From NCBI GenBank assembly GCA_903813345.2, contig CAIIXF020000005.1, forward strand, positions 5,921,375-5,985,374: a stretch of 64,000 nt of DNA, given 5' to 3'. How positions within the stretch are numbered: the stretch's first letter is position 1; each line of letters opens with the position of its first letter. The notes beneath the pieces were generated by a model. It was not told the DNA's origin. It ran no database searches and worked only from the letters and a program-made list of their open reading frames with translations. Origin of the DNA: Owenia fusiformis. Lineage: Eukaryota > Annelida > Polychaeta > Sabellida > Oweniidae. The position numbers were made by a program, and so were the translations under genes. Below are positions 44,995-55,728 of the stretch, piece by piece.

Positions 44995-45891
44995 TGTGAT
45001 CTGACCGTGTAATATCTCCATGATATTGTTAGTGATATGATTTTTATCCGCAAGATGATATTATTATCTTGCCGTTTGAGACATTACAAGAATACACTAT
45101 GCAAGAGATTTCCTTCAAGAGATATTGTGAAAATCCTTCATGGAACTATGGAATCAATTATAAGAACTGAAAGTTAAATATTATGCATTACTGCTTTTGA
45201 TACTATATTTTACAAGAATGGGTGCCAATCATCATCATGTGCATGAAGTGTTCTTAACCATTCAATTTAAGAGAATTGACACTTGGATCATCATGATAAA
45301 GTAAAACACATTATAACAGTCTGACAGTTCATTTACATCCTCCGGGCGCAGGGCTCCAAAATCCGAAATATCTTCTTTCTTTTTCCCAGAAAGGGAAGAA
45401 GGAGATACAGATTATGGACACCTGCTTAGGAGGATGGTTTATCTTTTACTGTGCACAATTACATGTATTAAAGGATTTAGTCCCAGGGCTCAATGATATT
45501 AAGATGATTTTGAGAACACGGTTCTTATATGAGACTTATAATGATGATTACAGTCCAGATTTAAAGGCTAGTATACAAGAAACGAGTGCGTTGAATCACC
45601 CACAATTCATTGAGCCATGTGCTTAACTTCTTTTCACACCTCATAGAAGATTTGAATAATTTCATTAAAAAGAATGAAATTCAACCAGAAATATTTCTGC
45701 AAGGTTTTTTCACATGAAGTCTTCTTTTACTTACCGTTTGTCGTAAAATAAAGAATGTATATCGTGTTCTGATTGGCCAGAATATGTCATATCATGTCTA
45801 GTTTACGTGAAAATCTTTATGAAGCATGAACACTAGTCATAGTCCATTTATGTTGCATGAAAAACATAGTTCTATATGCATGAAAAAAATA

Positions 45892-46061
45892 CAGGGAGGT
45901 ACAAAAAAGTGAATCTTGCAATAAGCTATATCTCAATTATTACCCACACTAATGCATGTTTTAGAGGAAGGTCTAAAGTTTTTGCCCATTAGCCCATTAA
46001 TTCCAGTAATAACTTACATATAGCATGTTACAAGGACTCATTTTTGGAGCACCCTGTAGAT
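45892..46061. mobile_element. Mariner-type MITE
   Basis: Ends ACAGGGAGGTACAAAAAAGTGA and TCATTTTTGGAGCACCCTGT, with TA at both edges. Related in its ends to the elements at 22398 and 26216. Confidence 0.6.
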
Positions 46062-46624
46062 CTGTATGCATGAAAATTATATTTATTAGTATTAGAGAAA
46101 TAATTATGTTTTATCATTATTTAAATATAGATAAACTCTTATAACAAATAAAAAAGTGTATTGCTGTATATTTATAAAGTTAATCTTGATATTTCATAGT
46201 ATTCCATATCCTCTAGCCTCTTGGCACATAATATGCTTGCATATTGGTATCATTAAACTTTTCTGAGAAGACACATTGATATGGCATGCAACTACATTTG
46301 GCATCATCTGATCATTTCAACATTCTTTTTCAATGAATTTTTTAATGACAATGCAAAATTGGTTTGATGATTTGTATGCAGGGATTTGTATGGCCAAAGT
46401 GATCGGTAAAAGGAAGGTCTGTAGTAGCAAAACCTCTCTTAAAAGCCCATGGTCAAATTAATGAAGATCTTTAAGCTCTTGAATAGCTCCCATAAATGTG
46501 AGAATGATGGTTCTACTTGATAAATTCCATATCCTATCACATTCAGGTAGATTTGAAATGAGAAAATATATTACTGAATATAGTCTTAACAACTTATATA
46601 ATATATAGTAGCCAGTAGGGGCCT

Positions 46625-46745
46625 CCAGGCTATAGACAGCTTTTGCTCAGGGAGTTCCCAGTTTGCAATAAATTCCAGGAGGGTTCACATATGACAACTT
46701 AGGCCCAAAATCACTTGAAAAGTGCCCAAAAATTGCATACTGGAA
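46625..46745. mobile_element. Degraded CAGGCCCG MITE fragment
   Basis: Shares the internal words CCAGGAGGGTTCACATATGA and CACTTGAAAAGTGCCCAAAA with the CAGGCCCG family. Both ends are decayed. Confidence 0.45.
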
Positions 46746-46886
46746 GAGATTCTTGTTGTGACTTTTAACAGATGAGAGCTACCATGGATTCCACAAAGAA
46801 GCTACCTGTACTGAATTCTAACTTTTAACCCGGGGATAATCAATACTTCGTTCGGTGCATTTCTCATGACACACCAAAAAAGAAAA

Positions 46887-49800
46887 ATGGACCAAGTTCA
46901 AGCTCGAGTGCAAAGTGCCATCACTGAAGCGGTGAATACGCTTGATAAGGAGCATTTGAGAAAAATGCAGGTATAAATCATTAATTGGAGTTTATAGAGA
47001 TCTGTATGAAGCCATAACAAAAGTATTTCAACTCTTATACACTTTGGTTTTGAACGATACATTTTCATCAGCATGTGAAAATACCCTATTATCGCCCACA
47101 AAATTTCATTTTCTGATAGAAATCTTCGTACGAACGGCCTTCGCTACGTTTGCATCTTCGATAATATAGCAGGTACCATATTGGCAACTGTGTATACACC
47201 GCTCATCATCTTTGACCTGCTGAATGTTCATTGGTGTGCAGCTCGGTAGTACAGCGCAGTAAATTTCACGTTTTCTCCAATCAGATCTAAAAATAACCAA
47301 TCAATAACCAATCAAAAACATTTTGTTCATTTTATTAACACTTTGTTATTGATTGAGGTCCTTAGCCAACTTCCTCATCTGATTCGCTTCCAAGGTAATT
47401 TCATACAATAATGATGCTGTCTTGATCGACTGGGTCTCGTGTCATCCAGGCACATTCTTGAGAGCTTTCTTTGCAGGATAGTTTACTGTATGTTGATCTT
47501 CACAGACATTTTTCAGGAGTGTAGCCAGCAATCGTGAAGGGGGGTGGTGCGGTTTTTGGGATTGCATCAGTGTAAGCAAAGCGAGCCCCAAAAAAGGGGT
47601 TACAGTTCAAATCTGAATATAGATTTTGACCTTCACAATGACATTTTCAAGGTCTGAAAAGATTTGACCTTCTTGAGGTCAAAAAGGTCTTTTTTCAACT
47701 TTGCTTGCTTCAAATTGACCAATTTTTTTCAAACCATCTATCATCTTCAAGTTCCCAGAAGTTCAAATCCTTCTCAGGGTCAAAAATTTGTTTCAAATTG
47801 ACCATTTTTGTCAAAAGTCTGACATAAGTTTGAACAAATAATATTGTGAGCAACTAGGGGGTGACATTTTGTCATGTTAATGCCTTGTTTGTTTATGGTT
47901 TACAAAATCGCTTTTTTTCTTTTTTGTGGGGGTGGGGTAGGGTTGCGATCGCACCCCAGGCCCGTAGCCAGGGGGGGTTCGGGGGGTTCGGGCGAACCCC
48001 CCCCTGGCCAAAATTTCTTTCAAAATCATGCAGTTTTTCACCATTCTGACTAATTTTTGAGTGATTTTTGGCCATATTTGCCAAAGTGAACACCCCCTAG
48101 AATTTTTTAGAAAAACGAACCCCCCCTTGGAAAATTCTGGCTACGGGCCTGCACCCCCCCCCCCCCTTCCTGGCTATGCCCATGTCATTGTAGTACCAGT
48201 ACTTTGAGTCTGTATGCTATATTTCAGGATCCTTATGGAGCCAAGCTGTATCAGACGATGACCTGTCACAAATACAGACAGAGATGGCTTGTCATCTGTA
48301 AGATAAGCAGCAACTGGGTCAAAATTTAGTTTGTCCTGCTTTCTAGTGTAGAATGTTGGGGCCTATGTGTGTTCGGTAAAGCACTTGCTAGTTGTTGCTT
48401 TTTCTGGTAGCTTGTACAGTCATCAAACAAAGTTAGGACCATCAGCTCAGGAAACAAATACCATAGATTGTGGGGGATGCTACCTAATGCTACATTGTCA
48501 ATGATTGGCTGATATGCTCTGTACTCTTGCAACCAAAATGCAAGGTCGTGGCTAGGACACAAGTTTAGAGAGGGTCACTGAGGAACTAGTGGCCATTAAG
48601 ATTCATCACAAATCCCACTAGGCGAGTGATTCTCAGCTTCACCTGTTGAGAATATTGTCGTAATCTTACAGAATCTGGGCACCTTGTGTGATTCAAGAGC
48701 ATTATTTAACTTTTAATTAGGGAACCTTCTCTTTGCTTTACCATACTATCTTTTTGGAGAGCATTCTCTTTCTTTGCCACGTTATCTTACCTGATTTAGT
48801 CACCAGGTGGTAAAACTAGGAATTTTCTTCTGACATCTAGGTAATTCTACTATATGTTTTTCTAGGCTGACATGTACAAGTGCAGTGCAGCATGTTGTGA
48901 GAAACCCTACTATAGCATGGACCAAGTGCAGAACTGTGTAGAGAAGTGCTCTGGTCCTATCAACCAGGGCCAGAGATTCATGCAAACAGAGATGCAGAAT
49001 TACCAGGTAAGAATTTTACTACTAATACTCCATGTTATATGATTATATATATTTTTACCTGAAATTAATACATGTATCTTGCAATAGTGGGAGTAGAAAG
49101 AATGTAGAAATTGAGTGGGCAATAATAAGTATATGTTGACTGGAACTTTTTGGGAATGGTACATTTGAAAGAAAATTATGTTTTGGGAAATTGATCTGGT
49201 TTCACCCTTATTTGATATGAACTAAGCAATCAAGGTCTTTTAAAACAGAGTATCTAACTTTTCATGATCTGCCTGAATTCTAACTGCTGTACTTCTACTA
49301 AAGGGGCAACAAGGCCTGTGGAGAGAAAATTCAAAACTTTTTACTTTTTCTGAGCTATCAGGGCAACATTTGGCTTAACATCTTCTTTGACATACCTATT
49401 TTCTTAAAATGTATGGATAAACTATCAATTTCAGCATTAAGAAGTGTAAATGGCCTTCAGGACTGCCAATAGATGGCATTTAATTCAGCGGGTTTAATAG
49501 CATACTTTAACATGTAAAAGTTGCTCCAAAAATCTCCCAAAATAGATTTTATTGAAGATATCCAAAACCTCATGATTTTGAATCTTAAAACATGTTTGTA
49601 AATAATAATGAAGGAAAATATGATATTTATTTGATATGTGTAGTGAATTTAAAGTTTTAAAACAGCAATATTTACACACAAACCAATGGGCCAGATGTGA
49701 AGAACAACTTAGTAGTTAACTGCCATCTATACGAGTCCTGGCTCCCATTCAGTTCAAAACTTCTTTAGAGGGAGTCCCACTTCTATAGATTTTTAAGATT

Positions 49801-50492
49801 CACCATGTTTCAAGAAGAATATCCGCTGAAATAATGTTCATCCAAGTTGTTTCTTTGGAAATAATAAAAATATATGTTTGTCTTGAAGAAATAACCAAAC
49901 TTAAATATATTTTGACAATGGTCCATGTTTTGACAATGGTCCATGATCGTTGAATGGCCCCTCTGCACTCATTGCAAAGTTCGCCAAATTAAGTCGCCAC
50001 CAAATTCCACAGCAATTTTTAGTAATATTTAAATTAGTACCATTAGTACATTGTGATATAAATATTGCAAGTCCGTCTAACAAAGTATCCGCTAAATGTT
50101 AAAAAAACCAAATCTGCCAAAATAAGTAGCGCCAAATTAAGTAGAAGTACAGTACTTGCTACATATTTACTGGGTGTAAGGTAATTTTCCTGTTCTCAGC
50201 TCCCACCTCCTTAAATGCCACGATATCATGGAGAACAGGGACTTCCTCAAATAGCCGTAGAATAAGAAATCCTTTATTTCAGGACCGTTTGCAAAGATGC
50301 GCCCTTGATTGCCAAGATACTATACGTGATAAGGTGGGCCCAAATACAAGTGAGGCTGAAGTTGCAAAACACAAGAAGGACTTAGAGAAATGTGTCGTTA
50401 AATGTGCTGATACACATATAGGAGCCATACCATCTATGTTGACACGTATGAGAGATACTCTGAAAAAATTGGAATCTGCCAATGCAAGCTGA
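46887..50492 (+). CDS. FAM136A: FAM136A-like protein, three exons, 144 aa
   Basis: Exons 46887-46970, 48866-49006 and 50283-50492 join in phase 0 (28 + 47 + 69 aa; the vertebrate protein is 138 aa). Exon 1 encodes a helix ending HLRKMQ, matching the NIRKMQ of vertebrate FAM136A. Exons 2 and 3 carry the CX3C motifs CSAAC, CVEKC, CALDC and CVVKC, arranged as two twin-CX3C hairpins. The C-terminal H.G.IPSMLTRMRDTL matches the family's end. FAM136A is a small mitochondrial intermembrane-space protein. An in-frame ATG at 46866 would add seven residues; 46887 has the better context (AAAAATGG) and fits the family length. A polyadenylation signal AATAAA lies at 50829-50834. Confidence 0.93.
47600..47890. 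repeat. Dispersed repeat fragment in FAM136A intron 1
   Basis: Shares TTGACCTT..AAGGTCAAAAA, TCAACTTGCTTCAAATTGACCA-type wording with 63040-63330, and a TGACATTT..CATGTTAATGCCTTG end with 60620-60662, 62145-62175 and, inverted, 42450-42480. It is probably an old repeat associated with the CCGT arrays. Confidence 0.5.
47957..48151. mobile_element. CAGGCCCGTAGCC MITE, copy F, in FAM136A intron 1
   Basis: A 195-bp copy with TSD CACCC (47952-47956 and 48152-48156). Confidence 0.88.
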
Positions 50493-52399
50493 ATGTTTGG
50501 GATATTTAGGAAATTCTAGCGTAGGAAATTAATAAGAGTGATTGAGTGAGTGGTGATTTTAGCTGGAACTCTGACTTTATTGGATATTTTCACCCTGATT
50601 CAATTGTAACATATTGCATTATCACTAGTTATTAAGAGAATATCATCTTAGATATCCAATTTAAAGAATCCCATCATTTTGTGTTCTAATGATGGAAATT
50701 GTTTATAGAATGAATAATAGATGGTGTGCATGGTAGATCATAAAAAATGTATCCAAATGGCTGAATAGATAAATTGAATATAAACTACATACTGTTTTAT
50801 GTCTCGAATATTTGAAGGTAACATTCATAATAAAAAACAACCTTGAATCATGTTATCACCTAAAAATCTGGAAAAGCCCTTTACAAAAAAAAACTTCGGT
50901 ACTATGCATGCATCCCTTTTGATTCGGGGCAAGAGATTTGGTTGTAAAGATGTGATTATGGTCGAAATGACTGTTTGTTTCTGGTTTCAACTTATACTCT
51001 CTTCATCACAGACTATAGTCTCTAGTATCTCCATTATCATGACAAAAGGAAAACCTGAAATAAACTTCTAAATAGTTTATGATTATTTGCTTTACACATA
51101 TGAACTTAACAATAATTTTACTTCGAGGTGAAGGTCACTCTGATGTATCATGATCTCACCAGCTGATATGCACTTGAACACTGCAAATGTGACCAAACCG
51201 CAAATTAATGAAAAGTAGTTTTACTTTGTGTATGTACCTATTTAGAAATCCTTGCTTTGTGTGGTTTGGAAATGGATTACTGAGATTTGTAAAGAATATT
51301 GTTTTGTATCTTTGATCAGTCTACTTGATTGAAAATATTCTGAATAATTTTGCTGAAATGAATATCTTGCTGTTATCAATATGAGATATTCTAGTACATG
51401 TCAGGCTTGTAGCAAATTTGGCCAAGGTGGGGTTCACTTTTCAAAAAATTTCAGGAGGAGTTTACATTTGACAACTTTGGCCTTAGATCACTTGAAAATG
51501 CTCAGAATGGTGAAAAACTGCATGATTTTGAAATACATGTAGTTTGCTCGACCCCCCTCCCCCTCCCTCTGGCTACAGGCATGCATGATATATAAGTGCT
51601 GCAGATTGCAGATATGTGTTGGTGTTTGTGACCTGAGAAATCGATCATAATCTGAGAAACATATGTGCCATTTAATTAGCAAGATTATAGAATTGTACTA
51701 AACTTCTTTTGAATTAAATACAATACAAGTAATTCATACATTGAGATTTCTGCATTTAGTAAATAGCCATTTATGAGATCTTTAAAAGCCACAGTGGTGC
51801 AGTAAAATATTATACAGTTATTTGCATTATAGGCTTTGTGTATGTTTCAGATTCCTTTCAATGCACTGGTTTGAAAGAAAAATATTTAAGTGCATGTTTT
51901 TTCAAATTTAGAATTGGAGAGAGTCAAATGAAAGTCAAAAGAAAAGACAAAAAATACATGTAAAAACAGAGAACACGTGTAAGTAGAAATATACCATTTC
52001 GATTTTGGGGCCAACTTAGAATCTCAAAAAAGTAAATGAAAGTTACATCTTTCTAAAATATCATTTTTATCAATTAAGGTTATTGGTATTATAATCTTAT
52101 CTATCATTAATTTTAAGATTTTACTGAAAATATTGTTTTTGTATTGTAAGTGTGGATTTATATTATTTTAACGAAAACAAAAAGCTTCCATGTAGTGTAC
52201 ATTTACTGGCTTAATCAATTTGGTGTTCTATCTGATTATTCAAATGCAATTTTTTAAAATCAAGCTTTCACTAAGGAAAGTCAACATGATACAATATATA
52301 GTTTCCCACAATCCATTTTGAAGTGCAGATATAGAATCTTTCTTACGTGAAGAAGTAAACAAACAGTCTGGGTCAGCATACCATATATTCCCATGTATT
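50493..52399. other. FAM136A 3' flank and spacer to P5CS
   Basis: No gene seen. A decayed CAGGCCCG MITE lies at 51402-51583. Confidence 0.45.
51402..51583. mobile_element. CAGGCTTGTAGC MITE, copy G (decayed)
   Basis: Both ends are recognisable (CAGGCTTGTAGC and GGCTACAGGCATG) but mutated. The flanking pentamers CATGT and CATGA match at four of five positions, as expected for an older copy. Confidence 0.65.
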
Positions 52400-52758
52400 A
52401 AATAGCAGGTTAGGTTAGACAGATGCTGTTTTTGTGGGAAGATTGGGAGATTGAAACTATTGCATCGTCACTCATCACTTCATTGTTATTGGTTGTTTGG
52501 AATTGCATCATCTCCAGGAAATACATCACAATCAGAGATATTAACATCGATGCCAGACCAGCTGTTAATTGTTTAACAGCATTTATTAGGTCAGTCTGTA
52601 TTGCAAACTGTCATTTAGATAGGATTAGTTGTGTCGGGTCCTTATTGGAGGAAAATGTTAGATTGTGATTGATGATGAAATACCCTGAAAATAAACAGTT
52701 TATAATTCTAAAGAATTTATTTGAAAAAATCTGCATGGACCTGTGAGGTTATCCAAAG
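52400..52758 (+). promoter_or_regulatory. Candidate non-coding first exon of P5CS
   Basis: A sequence ending in a near-perfect donor AAAG|GTAAGT at 52758/52759, about 3 kb upstream of the P5CS coding start. That start itself follows a good acceptor (TTACATTTCAG at 55724). A 5' UTR exon spliced to 55725 is a reasonable inference. The 81-codon frame inside it is unrecognised. Confidence 0.35.
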
Positions 52759-53820
52759 GTAAGTCAATTTTTAGCTGTCTATATTTTTATTTTTATGTAT
52801 CTACATCACGTGATGTGTCTGTTTTTTCTGGAAAATGTTCACATGTAGGGCAAATTGTGGAAATCTTTTTTATCAAAAACTTTCGATTTTCAAATCGAAA
52901 AATTAATTTATTCTTACAAGTGAAGTACCACAGGAACTTGTATCAACACAGCTGGCAAACAGTGGCAAACCTGGCAAACCTTGAATAACAGTGGGAAACT
53001 GTGACCTGAACATTTGCTCTTATGGAGAGAGATAGATGGAGACTATTTTTCCATGAAAAAGCTGCTATTTGGCGATACAAGTATTCGTGTGAACTACTAT
53101 TATGAATACGTTTTTGCAATAAAAATCTTTTGATATGACACCAAGTACTTCTTTTTACTATCATACATGTCTTGACTTTTGAAGGTCATATTCAAACACT
53201 GCTTAATCCCTGGATGCTCAAAGCTCAACAGTAGGACTTTGGTTCCTGGTGGACTTTGGACCTTGGTGAACTTTGCTTCCTGTACACAGATCTCTTGAGG
53301 TGAGTGCAGAGTTACTTTGGACTTTGGATTGTTATGATTCATAATGAAAGACATGTATGTCCCAGTTTGATCTCAATAATTGAAGTTTTTGAAGTTGAAT
53401 TAGATTAGTCATATACGGTAATATATATAACCTGAAATTTTATATAGCCTATACAGTATACCCTAGAATAAGAGGGCTCATATGTGGTCTTCTACCAGTT
53501 TGCTCTCTTGAATAATGTGTTGCATCGAGAGATATCTTAGATGAAAATTATAATTTTTTGAAATATTTTAGTTAAGGCCATTAGAAAAAGATTATATGTT
53601 TTACATCCCCTTGCGTGCACAATTAGGATAAATAAAAAAAACATCCAAATATCATTAATATGAAGCAAAACAAAGATACCTGGGGATCTAAAAGAATGAT
53701 GCTGGTTTGATCTGCACAAAAATTAAAAATTTAATAGCTCAAAAGATGCCTGAATTATGCAGGTGATAATTAGTTAATGAATTAGTTCGAATGAAATCCT
53801 CTGCTAAGGGCTGATGTGAA

Positions 53821-53910
53821 AAAGTCAGTCCACCCCAGTGGGTATGGAATCCACGACCCCTCGCTTGCCTGGCGATTGATCTACCACTGAGGTATATTAC
53901 CAACTGGCTT
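53821..53910 (-). repeat. tRNA-derived SINE-like unit, copy 1
   Basis: On the minus strand it reads CTCAGTGGTAGATCAATCG (A-box-like) then GTGGATTCCATACCC (B-box-like), a degenerate tRNA shape. Copies occur at about 54417-54508, 54671-54762 and 54919-55012; the last is the least decayed. Confidence 0.6.
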
Positions 53911-53931
53911 TTCCACATCAATATTGCATAT

Positions 53932-54270
53932 AAGGAGTTGAGAAATGAAATGGGAATAATTTTTTCAAGTGGGAATCTGATATAATTTCATGATATTTTT
54001 AATCTCATTCTTACCCTTAGATGAAGGTTAATTTTTTTTACCATGTATCAATGAGGTTAGATATCTAACCCTTGTGCCCTTGTTCAGGTTAAGGCAGGTT
54101 AGATATCTAACCTTTGTGCATCGCACAAGGGTTAGATATCTAACCTCATTGATACATGGTAAAAAAAATTAACCTTCATCTAAGGGTTAGAATGAGATTA
54201 AAAATATCATGAAATTATATCAGATTCCCACTTGAAAAAATTATTCCCATTTCATTTCTCAACTCCTTAT
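53932..54270. mobile_element. Near-perfect foldback element with TA duplication
   Basis: 147-bp arms (about 53931-54077 and 54123-54269) differ at one position (an A/T in CATTCT[T/A]ACCC). The 45-nt spacer and both arms contain GGTTAGATATCTAACC, itself a perfect palindrome, three times in all. Comparison with the other copies of the 254-bp unit shows the exact empty site GCATATATAGCG. Confidence 0.9.
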
Positions 54271-54918
54271 ATATAGCGTTGCAGCAATGTCTTACATGCC
54301 CAGTTTCCTGGACCCCATATATGATGTCACATGGACTTTCCCATGGGCCTAAGGAGAAATAGTATCAGTTAATGAATTAGTTAGAATGAAATCCTCTGCT
54401 AAGGGCTGATGTGAAAAAGTCAGTCCACCCCAGTGGGTATGGAATCCACGACCCCTCGCTTGCCTGGCGATTGATCTACCACTGAGGTATATTACCAACT
54501 GGCTTTTCCACATCAATATTGCATATATAGCGTTGCAGCAATGTCTTACATGCCCAGTTTCCTGGACCCCATATATGATGTCACATGGACTTTCCCATGG
54601 GCCTAAGGAGAAATAGTATCAGTTAATGAATTAGTTAGAATGAAATCCTCTGCTAAGGGCTGATGTGAAAAAGTCAGTCCACCCCAGTGGGTATGGAATC
54701 CACGACCCCTCGCTTGCCTGGCGATTGATCTACCACTGAGGTATATTACCAACTGGCTTTTCCACATCAATATTGCATATATAGCGTTGCAGCAATGTCT
54801 TACATGCCCAGTTTCCTGGACCCCATATATGATGTCACATGGACTTTCCCATGGGCCTAAGGAGAAATAGTATCAGTTAATGAAAACACAATGAAATCCT
54901 GTGCTAAGGGCTGTTGTG

Positions 54919-55012
54919 AAAAAGTCAGTCCATCCCAGTGGGGATCGAGCCCACGACCCCTCACTTGCGGGCGATTGCTCTACCACTGAGCTATAGGACT
55001 GACTGGCTTTAA
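54919..55012 (-). repeat. tRNA-derived SINE head, best-preserved copy
   Basis: On the minus strand: TATAGCTCAGTGGTAGAGC (D-arm/A box), then GTGGGCTCGATCCCCAC (T-arm/B box). The anticodon arm does not pair and position 33 is not T, so it is tRNA-derived (pol III SINE head) rather than a functional tRNA gene. Confidence 0.65.
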
Positions 55013-55724
55013 ATGATTGAATATTGAAAGTCAAAGTCTGTTAGTGGGCCGGTTGGGGGGGGGGAAGTGGGGAACCACCTGAATCCTCCTAGCTACTGGC
55101 CTTGGTATACCTAAGATGCATTTTTGTTTTGGTTTACATTTGATTTCCTTGAACCCTTGTATACTTTTTATCGCACCCTAAGGTGCTATATTGTAATCAG
55201 TTTTTTTGATTTTGGCAAGACATTGAACAGAGTATCTACTTCTTATGGCCTTATTAGTCTCTATGACAGATAAACTATAAACATACCATTTTATTGATAC
55301 AGGGGTGGGTCCAAAGATTTTGATCATAAACGGCTAAAAAGTAGAGAGCCAAAGATACATTGTACTAGGACACACTGGGATCTTTGGCCAATGAATAACC
55401 TTGAAACCATTTCTGACTGAGTCTTATCAGGTGTGGGGCCATCTCAAAATCAGCACTTACGTAACAGATTCATGATAAAAAGAATTTGTATTTTATTTCC
55501 TGTATTTTTGATAATATCCCTATCACTCATTCCTCACATGTCAATACTAGTACATGTTTTCAAAATTCAAAGTGTAAATAGTACTTCAACACATAATGAT
55601 ACATTGTTACTAATGACTTTGAGAGTAATTTGATGAGGTCAAAATCAAACCAGATGAATTCAGATTTGTTAGGATAGTTTCTATAGTGGTACATACTTTT
55701 AACATTAAAGCATTTACATTTCAG
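55013..55724. other. Spacer upstream of the P5CS coding start
   Basis: No gene seen. By inference it is the end of the P5CS 5' UTR intron. The frame at 55433-55633 has no recognisable domain. Confidence 0.4.
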
Positions 55725-55728
55725 GAAA

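Larger units (their letters stand above)
44995..46886. other. SNM1A 3' flank and spacer to FAM136A
   Basis: No further gene seen. AATAAA at about 45747-45752 is a possible SNM1A polyadenylation signal. The 70-codon frame at 45414-45626 is unrecognised. Confidence 0.4.
53773..54875. repeat. Triplicated 254-bp unit carrying a SINE
   Basis: Copies at 53773-54367, 54368-54621 and 54622-54875 start with GTTAATGAATTAG and have an exact 254-bp period. A diverged fourth begins at 54876. Copy 1 is 341 bp longer because of the 339-bp foldback at 53932-54270 plus its 2-bp TA duplication. The copies are almost identical, so the duplication is recent. Confidence 0.9.

Noticed and set aside
53821-55012. 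Functional tRNA genes
   Set aside because: The anticodon stem does not pair and position 33 is not T; copies travel with SINE body sequence and a duplicated unit.
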